A DNA stretch of 64,000 nucleotides from JBFMDN01 sp040753915 (GTDB taxonomy: Bacteria; Desulfobacterota; Desulfomonilia; Desulfomonilales; Desulfomonilaceae): the NCBI GenBank assembly GCA_040753915.1, contig JBFMDN010000027.1, forward strand, positions 7,367 through 71,366, in the 5' to 3' direction. The notes under the pieces were generated by a model. The model saw nothing but the letters and a program-made list of their open reading frames with translations. It was not told where the DNA came from and did no database searches. Below are positions 25,950-33,868 of this stretch, one piece after another; the first letter of the stretch is position 1; every line of letters starts with the position of its first letter. A program made the translations under genes and the position numbers.

Positions 25950-26190
25950 TTGAGTAATTTCGGAGAGAAAGTCTCCTTCCTGTGGAGTGTCGCGGATTTG
26001 ATTCGGGACACGTTCAAGCGGAGCAAGTACCAGGACGTTATTCTTTCCCTGACGGTGATCCGAAGAATCGATTGCGTCCTTGCGCCAACCAAGGACGAGG
26101 TGCTCAAGACCTATCGCAAGTACAAGGATAAACTCGATAATCTCGATGACGTATTACGCAAGACCCCTGGATTTGCGCTCATGTGTTTGC
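25950..26190 (+). pseudogene. hsdM remnant: N-terminus of a type I modification methylase
   Basis: The first about 75 residues (SVADLIRDTFKRSKYQDVIL, TVIRRIDCVLAPTKDEVLKT, LDNLDDVLRKTPGFA) match the HsdM N-terminal helical domain, which precedes the methyltransferase core in type I systems. The match stops at about 26180. The catalytic domain, hsdS and most of hsdR are absent. The start is TTG 25950 with AGGAG seven bases upstream. The protein cannot methylate DNA. Confidence 0.75.
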
Positions 26191-26687
26191 TCGCCTCCTC
26201 CGAAGGCGACTGCCCACGTTGCCCGACAGCCTTCCCCGAGAAATCCAGCAGAGCATAGACATGGATTCTTGCCGCATACAGAAGACCATGGATCGAAAGA
26301 TTCCGCTTGGGGGCGGGGAGACAGAGCTGCAACCGATGGAGGTCACCAAAAGCCTTTCGGTGAACGACGCGAAGGAAGCACTGTCCGCCATAATCAAAGA
26401 CCGCAACGACCGTTTCGGAACTGATTTCACGGAAGGCGACAAGGTGGTGTTCCAGCATCTGGAGGGACGGCCGGCACCCGACCCAGCGATAGACGCGAGC
26501 ATGAGGGCCAATCCACCCGAAAAAGTGAGGCTCACGTTCGATCAGAAGGCCAAAGACCTGTTACAGGATTTCATTGACTCGCTTCCGATTCTACAAGAAA
26601 GTCACGGATGACGAAAGGCTCGGGGAGTACCTCTTGGATGCATTGTTCAGTCGGTACATGGAGCGGTCTGCACGGTCGCCCATGTGA
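26191..26687 (+). pseudogene. hsdR remnant: C-terminus of a type I restriction subunit, frameshifted
   Basis: In another frame, joined directly to the hsdM remnant, the sequence encodes LPREIQQSIDMDSCRIQKT and DRFGTDFTEGDKVVFQHLEG, which match the C-terminal part of HsdR subunits. At about 26583 the frame shifts again, and the next frame gives RFYKKVTDDERLGEYLLDAL and FSRYMERSA, the expected family ending. A large deletion has therefore fused the start of hsdM to the end of hsdR, followed by a small frameshift. No restriction activity is possible. Confidence 0.75.
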
Positions 26688-26737
26688 ACGGGAAAGACAT
26701 GAAATGAAAATGGGAAACGGTAGCTAAGAGGCACAAC

Positions 26738-27271
26738 ATGCGAGCGGGTGGAGATCCGTATCGGATGCTCAGAATGCATCCAATTGATGACTATACCCCA
26801 AACCACTATATGTCTAGCGGTTGCCCCAGATCTCCAGTCATAATGATGGCCTTAGATGAAGACCTCCAAGATCATGCCGCTCAAGTAGGCCAAGCAGTCT
26901 ACGATATGTTCACCTTTGCGGGGGAGGAAGACAAAGCAAAGGTTGCGGAGCAAGTGTTGGGCTTCAGTGATCGCATCTGGCAGCGATTCTGGGAAATCGA
27001 CAATCCATCGTGCCAAATGTTTAACGGCCTGTTTGCGCTTCTTCAGGATACTAAAGAAGATCTGGACACTCATTCCAAATTGGAGCTCCTCAACAACTGG
27101 GAAAACTATTGGCTGATGGAAACCGACATGGGCTTGGTGTGGAGGACCTATCTTGAGCTCTTGGCACTAGGCGATTACGCTGGAGCTTTCCCACATTGGG
27201 GTTACGCACAGACTAAGCCTTTGGGGTCTGATCAATTGTTGGTGGATTGCACGTGGAAAAAGGCATCATGA
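26738..27271 (+). CDS. Hypothetical protein, defence-remnant neighbourhood
   Basis: A 177-residue frame with good protein composition but no family I recognise. It is acidic, soluble and rich in tryptophan and tyrosine (NWENYWLMETDMGLVWRTYL), and probably all-helical. The start is uncertain: ATG 26738 has no clear Shine-Dalgarno sequence, and ATGs near 26843 would give a protein of about 140 residues. It follows the hsdR remnant by 50 bp, so it may be a cargo gene of the former defence island. No toxin, antitoxin or nuclease motif is seen. Confidence 0.45.
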   Translation: MRAGGDPYRMLRMHPIDDYTPNHYMSSGCPRSPVIMMALDEDLQDHAAQVGQAVYDMFTFAGEEDKAKVAEQVLGFSDRIWQRFWEIDNPSCQMFNGLFALLQDTKEDLDTHSKLELLNNWENYWLMETDMGLVWRTYLELLALGDYAGAFPHWGYAQTKPLGSDQLLVDCTWKKAS

Positions 27272-28024
27272 CCGCAGGCAAGTTCGCGGTAGGTGATGGA
27301 GGAGTGCAGACCAGGGAATGAGTTCAGACTAAGACATTTTCCCCAGTTTCTGATACTGTGGTGATTCAAGCGGAGCCCTGTAGTCTTAGGCGAGCGGTTG
27401 GTGATATTGGCATGGGTCAGAGGTGCATGGAGCAGACGGGACGGCTGCTGCCCGAGGAACTCCACTCCCCGTTCAAGCGGGATGTTTCTCAGATGACCAG
27501 TGAGTACAGAGAATTGATATGAATGCTGGGAATGAAAATCTCACTCCGCCATCCGACCAAATTGTTCTGGTCTTGGCGAGAGGTGCTCGAATGGAGTCTT
27601 AACAGAGGGTCGAAAGTGTCCCCACTATTTTGAGAACAAGAGGGACGGTACTGGATTTGCGTCTCTCCGGGGGGAGCGCGATCTTGCAGGCGGCACGTCT
27701 GTTCAGGACTTGAAATCTTTTCGTCAATTTTTCGTGACCCACGGAGAACAAGCCGTGGCGAGCGAGGTCTATCAGTGTCAGAGGGGTATTGATTTTTCAG
27801 GGCAATTGGGAGAGGGCCGCTTCAGTATTGGGTTATTCCGTGTCTTCAGGGTGCACGGTTCGCTGCTTCACATCCCGTCGCTCCAACAAAATATTTCTAT
27901 GACTTATGCCACAGCGCGGCCTTGCTTCATTTTCGGGGGGGGGTGCGTTGCCGCAACTCGCCGTCTGAAAGGCAACGCCTCGGAACCGTGATCCCACAAG
28001 CCGCAGAGGACCGAGAGGTCGAGT
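27272..28024. other. Intergenic stretch with a repeat shared with 20064-20116
   Basis: No convincing gene. At 27827-27886 the sequence TTGGGTTATTCCGTGTCTTC and the following tRNA-tail-like bases repeat the block at 20064-20116 in a more degraded form. An open frame at 27710-27991 has low-quality composition. Confidence 0.4.
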
Positions 28025-28111
28025 ATGGGCATCCAAGAGCGGTTGGAAGAAAAGCGGGACGAAATTCCTTGGGTCGCTGCTACACACGGCGCGAGGAGCA
28101 TGTTCCGATGA
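28025..28111 (+). pseudogene. Remnant of an MNT-type nucleotidyltransferase
   Basis: A 28-codon fragment starting MGIQERLEEKRDEI and continuing PWVAATHGARSMFR. It has the pattern of the N-terminal helix of minimal nucleotidyltransferases (antitoxins of HEPN/MNT pairs: EKRDEIL..AxKHGA), then stops before the GS(x)DxD catalytic motif. No HEPN partner is present. This is a pattern match by eye on a short stretch. Confidence 0.35.
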
Positions 28112-28426
28112 CGCGTGGTGACCCTCCGCGTCACTGGGCAAGCCCAACGCAAATGAGCCTTCGATCGCCACGGTGCGAGCTCGCATCCCGTGCTGCCCGC
28201 TCTTCTCGTTGGAATTGCACCGGGCTACCGACCCGGCCCGAAGAAATGGCCGCTCTCGCGTCCGGCCAGTCTCGAGCTGCGCTTCGAAAGATTTCGGTGA
28301 CGATCGAAACGAGACCGTGCAATCGCCACGGCTCATCTGCAGCATCGATATTTGCCAGACCGGTCGTAGGTATGTGGGATTCCGTTGGAATACAGCGAGA
28401 CGAGTTGGGCAGACGGAAAGAGCAGA

Positions 28427-28448
28427 TCAAAAAACAAAGCCTGACCCC
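28427..28448 (+). repeat. CTGACCCC dispersed repeat, copy 2
   Basis: Variant TCAAAAAACAAAGCCTGACC plus CC, ending 16 bp before the perR promoter. About 130 bases upstream, the block GATCGAAACGAGACCG and GGCTCATCTGCAGCATCGAT also recurs near copy 3 (32723 and 32974). Confidence 0.65.
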
Positions 28449-28464
28449 GTATTCTCCACTTCTC

Positions 28465-28518
28465 TTGACACGGGAAAAGAATCCAGTTACTATGACTCTT
28501 AAGAGATAACTATTCTCT
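28465..28518 (+). promoter_or_regulatory. perR promoter with PerR-like operator
   Basis: TTGACA (28465-28470) and TACTAT (28488-28493) stand exactly 17 bp apart. Just downstream, over the expected start point, is the imperfect palindrome AGAGATAACTATTCTCT (28502-28518). The same motif recurs twice before katG, so it is probably the PerR operator and the gene is autoregulated. Confidence 0.6.
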
Positions 28519-28552
28519 CAAAAGAAAAGGACTCGCCAAACGGACGGTCCCA

Positions 28553-29008
28553 ATGGCTCGCGATGACTCAAGGAGAAGTGACGAGCGTTTTCAACAGATG
28601 CTTGACAAGCTCAAGAGTCTCGATTTCCGTATCACCCCCCAGCGTTTGGCCGTGATCCGTATTCTGGCCGCCAGTGAGGATCATCCTACCGCTGAACAAA
28701 TCTTCGAAAAAGTCAAGACCGAGTTCCCTACCACAAGCTTAGCCACCATCTACAAGACTATCGCCCTGCTCAAGGGCCTCAATGAGGTTCTCGAACTGGG
28801 CTTTCCCGATGGGAGTAACAGATACGACGGGAACAAGCCGTTTCCCCACCCTCACGTGATCTGTACCAAGTGCCGGAAGATCATGGACCCTGAACTAATG
28901 AGTCTCGATGAGCTTAAGGACGAGATAGGCAAGAAGACAGGATTTAGAATTCAACATCACCGCTTGGACTTCTTTGGCGTGTGTCGGGAGTGTCAAGAGG
29001 ATACGTGA
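28553..29008 (+). CDS. perR: PerR-like Fur-family peroxide regulator
   Basis: A 151-residue Fur-family repressor: winged helix at residues about 20-95 (FRITPQRLAVIRILAASEDH, TTSLATIYKTIALLKGLNEV), then PHPHVICTKCRKIMDP and C-terminal CRECQ, which give the structural zinc site. In PerR proteins a histidine in the HPHVIC region and nearby residues bind Fe or Mn and are oxidised by peroxide. Assignment to PerR rests on context: the catalase-peroxidase gene lies 217 bp downstream and both have the same palindromic site in their promoter regions. A weak stem TGTCA/TGACA followed by nine T residues (28991-29019) ends the transcript. Confidence 0.8.
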   Translation: MARDDSRRSDERFQQMLDKLKSLDFRITPQRLAVIRILAASEDHPTAEQIFEKVKTEFPTTSLATIYKTIALLKGLNEVLELGFPDGSNRYDGNKPFPHPHVICTKCRKIMDPELMSLDELKDEIGKKTGFRIQHHRLDFFGVCRECQEDT

Positions 29009-29019
29009 CATTTTTTTTT
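28991..29019 (+). terminator. Weak terminator after perR
   Basis: A five-base stem TGTCA/TGACA with a 10-base loop, directly followed by nine T residues. The stem is short, so termination may be partial and allow some read-through into katG. Confidence 0.4.
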
Positions 29020-29029
29020 GATTACTGAG

Positions 29030-29061
29030 AGAGAATAGTTCTTGAGAGATAAAGATTCTCG
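29030..29061 (+). promoter_or_regulatory. Tandem PerR-like boxes upstream of katG
   Basis: AGAGAATAGTTCTTGAG (29030-29046) and AGAGATAAAGATTCTCG (29045-29061) overlap end to end. The second agrees with the perR box at 28502-28518 in 14 of 17 positions; the first matches its reverse complement over the first 11. A possible katG promoter, TTGTCA at 29081 with TAAACT at 29106, lies downstream. Confidence 0.55.
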
Positions 29062-29225
29062 AATCAGGAAGAAAGTGACCTTGTCATCAACGTGAAAACG
29101 GATGCTAAACTAGCCAGTGAAAGGAGGGCCTGGCGGTGTCGGATTTCGTTGTTTCTACGAGATCGTTCTCGTCAATCTGACGGGCTTTCGCGCGAGGGAT
29201 TCAGACAACCAAAGGAGGAGACGTC

Positions 29226-31433
29226 ATGAATGAAGATAGCAAGTCCCCGGTGATGGGCGGATCTAATCGGCCCGCTTTCGGTAAAGGCACGACCAACCGG
29301 GACTGGTGGCCGAACCAATTGAACCTGAAGATTCTTAACCAGAACTGTCCCATGAGCAATCCCATGGGTAAGGAGTTCAACTACGCTGAAGAATTTAAAA
29401 AACTCGACCTGCAGGCCGTGAAGAAGGACCTCTACGCGCTGATGACCGACTCGCAGGATTGGTGGCCGGCCGATTTCGGTCACTACGGCGGGCTCTTCAT
29501 CAGGATGGCGTGGCACAGCGCGGGCACCTACCGCATCGGCGACGGCCGTGGGGGAGCGGGGTCCGGCACCCAACGCTTTGCGCCCCTCAACAGTTGGCCC
29601 GACAACGTGAACCTCGACAAGGCGCGCCGTCTGCTCTGGCCGATCAAGCAGAAATACGGCCGCAAGATCTCCTGGGCAGACCTCATGATCCTCGCCGGCA
29701 ATTGCGCGCTTGAGTCGATGGGCTTTAAGACCTTCGGCTTCGGCGGCGGGCGCGAGGATGTCTGGGAGCCGGATGAAACCTACTGGGGCGCCGAAAAAGA
29801 ATGGCTGGCTACGAGCGACAAGCCCGGGAGCCGTTACACCGGCGACCGGGATCTGGAAAACCCCCTGGCGGCCGTACAGATGGGCCTGATCTACGTCAAC
29901 CCGGAAGGGCCGGACGGCAACCCGGATCCCCTCTTGGCGGCCAAGGATATCCGTGAGATCTTTGCTCGCATGGCGATGAACGACGAAGAGACTGTGGCGC
30001 TCATCGCCGGCGGTCACGCCTTCGGCAAAACACACGGCGCCGGCCCGGCGTCCCATTTGGGGCCTGAGCCCGAAGCCGCCCCCATCGAGGAACAGGGCCT
30101 CGGCTGGAAGAGCAGCTTCGGCACGGGCAAAGGCGGAGACACGATCACCAGCGGCATAGAGATCACATGGACCCAAACGCCAACGAAGTGGAGCAACAAC
30201 TTTTTCAGGAACCTGTTCACCTACGAATGGGAATTGACGAAGAGCCCGGCCGGTGCGTACCAGTGGCGACCAAAGGGTGGCGCCGGTGCCGGCACGGTAC
30301 CGGATGCACACGACCCGTCGAAGCGTCATGCCCCGGGCATGCTGACCACGGACATTGCCTTGAGGGTCGATCCTATCTATGAAAAGATTTCAAGGCGCTT
30401 TTACGAGAACCCCGACCAGTTGGCTGACGCCTTCGCACGGGCGTGGTTCAAGCTCACGCACCGCGACATGGGCCCTCGCTCGCGCTATCTCGGTCCGGAG
30501 GTCCCGGCCGAGGAACTGATCTGGCAAGACCCAGTACCCGCGGTCGATCATGAGCTGATCAACGAGCAGGACATCGCAGATCTTAAGGGCAAGATCCTGG
30601 CCTCCGGCCTGTCCATCTCGAAACTGGTCTCGACAGCGTGGGCGTCGGCGTCCACGTTCCGTGGCTCCGACAAGCGCGGTGGCGCCAACGGTGCGCGCAT
30701 TCGTCTCGCGCCCCAAAAGGATTGGGAAGTCAACCAACCAACCCAACTGAAGACTGTGCTGCAGACCCTTGAGGGAATCCAAGAGGAATTCAACGCCGCG
30801 CAGTCTGGCGCAAAGAAAGTGTCACTCGCCGACTTGATTGTCCTGGGTGGATGCGCAGGTGTCGAGCAAGCTGCGAAGAATGCAGGTCACAATGTGACCG
30901 TTCCCTTCACACCCGGACGCACAGATGCGTCGCAGGAGCAAACCGACGTGGAGTCGTTCGCCGTACTCGAACCGGTTGCAGACGGGTTCCGCAACTACCT
31001 TAAAACCAAATACGCCGTGTCGGCAGAGGAACTGCTGGTGGATCGTGCGCAACTGCTGACGCTGACCGCTCCTGAGATGACGGTTCTCGTTGGCGGCATG
31101 CGGGTCTTGAATGCCAACTTCGGACAGTCCCAGCACGGCGTCTTCACTAAGCGGCCAGAGACGCTCACCAACGACTTCTTCGTGAATCTGCTTGACATGA
31201 GCACGACATGGCAGGCAACCTCGGAAGACGAAGACCTGTTCGAGGGCCGTGATCGGGCAACGGGCTCACTCAAGTGGACAGGCACCCGTGTCGACCTCAT
31301 TTTCGGTTCAAACTCCCAACTTCGGGCTGTGGCGGAAGTCTACGGATGTGAAGACTCCCAGGAAAAGTTCGTGCACGACTTTGTGGCGGTGTGGAACAAG
31401 GTAATGAACCTTGACCGTTTCGACCTCGCATGA
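29226..31433 (+). CDS. katG: Catalase-peroxidase KatG
   Basis: A 735-residue heme enzyme that removes hydrogen peroxide. The distal heme side has Arg93, Trp96 and His97 in IRMAWHSAGTYRIGDGRGG. The proximal ligand is His264 in AGGHAFGKTHGAG. The Tyr in GLIYVNPEGP and the Met in FARMAMNDEE supply, with Trp96, the Met-Tyr-Trp crosslink needed for catalase activity. The second, heme-free domain (about 430-735) is complete, so the length matches the family. No signal peptide is seen; the enzyme is cytoplasmic. AGGAGG lies eight bases before ATG 29226. Tandem PerR-like sites upstream suggest peroxide induction. Confidence 0.95.
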   Translation: MNEDSKSPVMGGSNRPAFGKGTTNRDWWPNQLNLKILNQNCPMSNPMGKEFNYAEEFKKLDLQAVKKDLYALMTDSQDWWPADFGHYGGLFIRMAWHSAGTYRIGDGRGGAGSGTQRFAPLNSWPDNVNLDKARRLLWPIKQKYGRKISWADLMILAGNCALESMGFKTFGFGGGREDVWEPDETYWGAEKEWLATSDKPGSRYTGDRDLENPLAAVQMGLIYVNPEGPDGNPDPLLAAKDIREIFARMAMNDEETVALIAGGHAFGKTHGAGPASHLGPEPEAAPIEEQGLGWKSSFGTGKGGDTITSGIEITWTQTPTKWSNNFFRNLFTYEWELTKSPAGAYQWRPKGGAGAGTVPDAHDPSKRHAPGMLTTDIALRVDPIYEKISRRFYENPDQLADAFARAWFKLTHRDMGPRSRYLGPEVPAEELIWQDPVPAVDHELINEQDIADLKGKILASGLSISKLVSTAWASASTFRGSDKRGGANGARIRLAPQKDWEVNQPTQLKTVLQTLEGIQEEFNAAQSGAKKVSLADLIVLGGCAGVEQAAKNAGHNVTVPFTPGRTDASQEQTDVESFAVLEPVADGFRNYLKTKYAVSAEELLVDRAQLLTLTAPEMTVLVGGMRVLNANFGQSQHGVFTKRPETLTNDFFVNLLDMSTTWQATSEDEDLFEGRDRATGSLKWTGTRVDLIFGSNSQLRAVAEVYGCEDSQEKFVHDFVAVWNKVMNLDRFDLA

Positions 31434-31559
31434 TCGTGGTGTAAACGTGGTTGAGGCTTCTGAAGCGTATTCTGAACTGCAAATCCGATCAACAGGAAGC
31501 GATAGCTGCCATGAATCAACCGATTTCTTGAACGCTCACAGAGGCTATTGCCAGTATAT

Positions 31560-31597
31560 GAGGGCGGCGTTTCAATACAGTCGGAAATGCCGCCCTC
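31560..31597 (+). terminator. Strong hairpin between katG and the FGE-like gene
   Basis: Stem GAGGGCGGC/GCCGCCCTC plus inner TTTC/GAAA around a 10-base loop, with one mismatch. It is followed by TGTTTA rather than a T-run, so it may be a weak terminator or a leader structure for the gene 20 bp downstream. Confidence 0.45.
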
Positions 31598-31616
31598 TGT
31601 TTAGGCAGAGGTAAGC

Positions 31617-32621
31617 GTGGATCGCCGATTCGGATTTGAGATGATTGTGAGTGTAATGATTGTGCTGGCGGGGGCCCGCCTGCTTTCGGCCGGGGCGGGC
31701 CAAGTGATTGAAAATTCTATCGGCATGCAATTTGTGCGGGTGCCGGCCGGGGAGTTTCTCATGGGCAGCGATGAGTCTCCCGAGTCCCTGGCTCTTGATT
31801 ATCCGAAATATCCACGTGACCGCCTCACTAAGCTGAAGGACGAGGCGCCCGTTCATGCCGTTCGTATCACCCGTCCGTTTTATCTCGGAAAATACGAGGT
31901 GACGGTAGGGCAGTTTCGGAAATTTCTCGAGACTTCCGGCTACAGACCGGAGTCTGAGGCAGACGGCACAGGCGGTTACGGTTACAATCCGGCTTATGAT
32001 CCGGCGACAACGGAGCGGGGAGACGCCTTTGACGGCCGAGATCCTCGGTATTCTTGGCGCAATCCGGGTTTTCACCAAACCGAAGATCATCCGGTCGTGA
32101 ATATTACCTGGAATGATGCAGTAGCCATGGCCGAGTGGCTGAGCCGTGCGGAGGGCAGGCGGTATCGTCTGCCGACCGAGGCGGAATGGGAATACGCCTG
32201 CCGGGCTGGAACGAGTACCCGTTATTACAGCGGAAATTCACCTTCCACTCTATCCGCAATTGCCAACACCTTTGACGCCGCAGCGGCCCCTTACTGGCCC
32301 CAATGGAAAGATTTCGCGCTGGCAGAAGATGATGGCGTGGCTTTTACCGCGCCTGTGGGGAGTTTTTCGCCGAATGCCTTCGGGTTGTACGACATGCTCG
32401 GCAATGTCTGGGAGTGGGTTTCAGACTGGTATAGTGAAACCTACTACGCCGAATCCCCGTTGGTTGACCCGACTGGCCCGGCATCCGGCCACCAGCGCGT
32501 GCGCCGGGGAGGCTCCTGGCACACGTGGTCGCTTTACGCGCGAAGCACCTTTCGCAACTGGAACACTCCGCAGACCCGATACCCGCTGGTCGGTATGCGC
32601 CTCCTGTTAGAGGATGAATGA
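31617..32621 (+). CDS. Formylglycine-generating-enzyme-like (SUMF1/FGE-sulfatase domain) protein
   Basis: A 334-residue exported protein. An N-terminal signal (MIVSVMIVLAGARLLSAGAG) is followed by the FGE-sulfatase domain: FVRVPAGEFLMGSDESPESL, YEVTVGQFRKFLE, HPVVNITWNDAVAMAEWLS, RLPTEAEWEYACRAG, GLYDMLGNVWEWVSDW and RVRRGGSWHT. The last strand reads GMRLLLEDE, where true formylglycine-generating enzymes have a catalytic cysteine (GFRC). Sulfatase activation is therefore unlikely; many such proteins bind ligands or act in other modifications. GTG 31617 has GAGGTAAGC immediately upstream. It is monocistronic, between katG and the TetR cluster. Confidence 0.8.
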   Translation: MDRRFGFEMIVSVMIVLAGARLLSAGAGQVIENSIGMQFVRVPAGEFLMGSDESPESLALDYPKYPRDRLTKLKDEAPVHAVRITRPFYLGKYEVTVGQFRKFLETSGYRPESEADGTGGYGYNPAYDPATTERGDAFDGRDPRYSWRNPGFHQTEDHPVVNITWNDAVAMAEWLSRAEGRRYRLPTEAEWEYACRAGTSTRYYSGNSPSTLSAIANTFDAAAAPYWPQWKDFALAEDDGVAFTAPVGSFSPNAFGLYDMLGNVWEWVSDWYSETYYAESPLVDPTGPASGHQRVRRGGSWHTWSLYARSTFRNWNTPQTRYPLVGMRLLLEDE

Positions 32622-33107
32622 TGGGCGGGCAATTTATGGCTAATTCTATCAGGAATTGTTCGCAATGTCGTAATGCGTAAAGGGTCCAGGCTTGAGATCT
32701 TCGCGCCAGCAAAGATCGCGGTGATGATCGAAACGAGACGCGGCACAAGGCAAGAAACCGTCTCAGAACTCGGGAAACAGCAGAAACAGTGCTACGGTGA
32801 GATAGGATACTGCCCATGGAGCCCTCACCCCACCCTCTCCCAGAGGGAGATGGCTCTGTCATTCCGGGCGGTTGCACGTCCCCTCGCCCTTCGAGAGGGC
32901 TAGGGTGAGGGTGCTAAAAAGGAGGCGTGCCACGATCTTAACATCTGCCGCAAATCCGCGAGACAGTTTCGCAAGGCTCATCCGCATCATCGATATTCGC
33001 GCGAGGGGAGGTAGCCTGTGTCGGATTCCGTTCCCTTGTGGTCAGGGGGGGCGGCCACGGGAGAAAGAGAAAAGCAAGAAACAAAGCCTGACCCCAAGCC
33101 GGTTCTC
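32622..33107. repeat. Repeat-rich intergenic region with CTGACCCC copy 3
   Basis: The block holds an inverted repeat CCCTCACCC (32822-32830) with GGGTGAGGG (32903-32911), typical of dispersed bacterial repeats. It also holds the pieces GATCGAAACGAGACGCGGC (32723) and GGCTCATCCGCATCATCGAT (32974), shared with the region before perR. The repeat core GCAAGAAACAAAGCCTGACC plus CC is at 33074-33095, 12 bp before the TetR promoter. No gene is seen. Confidence 0.6.
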
Positions 33108-33154
33108 TTGACATCCTCGGACCAGAGGCTCAATTTGTACCAAACAGTCGGTAC
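33108..33154 (+). promoter_or_regulatory. Promoter and TetR-type operator of the regulator gene
   Basis: TTGACA at 33108-33113 is followed at the right distance by a weak -10 (CAATTT, 33131-33136). Directly after it lies the palindrome GTACC-AAACAGTC-GGTAC (33137-33154), which has the size and ends of operators bound by TetR-family repressors. Autorepression of the adjacent gene is likely. Confidence 0.55.
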
Positions 33155-33167
33155 TGTCGAGGCAAGA

Positions 33168-33767
33168 ATGGTCGCTACCTCAAAAGGCGAGAAGACGCGT
33201 GCCAGAGTGCTCGCTGTCGCGAGGGAACTAATCAATCAGAAGGGGTTTCGCAGCACGAGCGTGAACGACATTATCGAGGCCTCCGGCGTGAAGAAAGGGA
33301 ATCTGTACTTTCATTTCGCCGGGAAAGAAGAGCTGGGCTTGGCTGTTCTCGGACAGGCTCACAAGGAGCTCATGGAGTTTCTTTCGAAGAGCATGAAGGG
33401 CGAACGGCCCCGGGAACGCCTGTCGAGCCTGCTCGATGCGGTATTCGAGAAGCAGCGGAAGACAAAATTCGTAGGCGGATGAATTTTTGGAAATACCGCT
33501 CTGGAATTGAGCGATGCGAATGACCGAATAGCTCAACTAATAAGAAACATTTTCCGGGATTGGACGAATGTCCTGGCCGAGGTCTTGCGTGAGGCGAAAG
33601 AGGCCGGAGAGATCAGGGTCCAAATCCAGCCGGAAGTGCTGGCGAAGCACATGGTTGCTACCATAGAAGGGGGCATCATGATGTCAAGGCTCAGCAAGAG
33701 CGGGGATCACCTTCGCGATTGCCTGAGCTCCATTCGCGTCTTGTTGGAAATAGATCCATCTTCATGA
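33168..33767 (+). CDS. TetR/AcrR-family repressor with in-frame UGA (candidate selenoprotein)
   Basis: A 199-residue repressor if UGA at 33480-33482 (codon 105) is read through. The N-terminal helix-turn-helix is clear: RARVLAVARELINQKGFRST and VNDIIEASGVKKGNLYFHFA. The ligand-binding half continues in the same frame after the UGA: KTKFVGG-UGA-IFGNTALELSDANDR. In TetR relatives this segment reads GGCxxGNxALExSD, so the UGA replaces a conserved cysteine. A hairpin follows at the distance of a bacterial SECIS element. Selenocysteine insertion is therefore favoured; a nonsense mutation (pseudogene) is the alternative. ATG 33168 has GAGG six bases upstream, and an operator palindrome precedes it. 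The protein probably controls the DUF547/flavoprotein/ArsS-like genes downstream. Confidence 0.7.
33497..33513 (+). promoter_or_regulatory. Candidate SECIS hairpin in the TetR gene
   Basis: CGCTC (33497-33501) pairs perfectly with GAGCG (33509-33513) around the loop TGGAATT. The first loop G lies 21 nt after the UGA, within the spacing used by bacterial SECIS elements, which need a G near the start of the apical loop. The stem is short and lies in coding sequence, so chance is possible. Confidence 0.5.
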
Positions 33768-33868
33768 CGGGATGTTGGGGGGCCGTAGGCAGAGTCCCAA
33801 TGGCCTCCCAACGAAGCCTGTGGGGGTTTTCTTTTCAATTTTAGCTGTCGAGGTCAGAGGAAATAGTC

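Noticed and set aside
27580..27660. Insertion-sequence end suggested by GTGTCCCCACTATTTTGAG
   Set aside because: No transposase, inverted partner or target duplication was found nearby.
29172..30329. 385-codon minus-strand frame opposite katG
   Set aside because: Antisense shadow of a highly conserved gene with GC-rich third positions; its composition is not protein-like.
31617..32621. Calling this gene a true sulfatase-activating enzyme
   Set aside because: The catalytic cysteine position is leucine.
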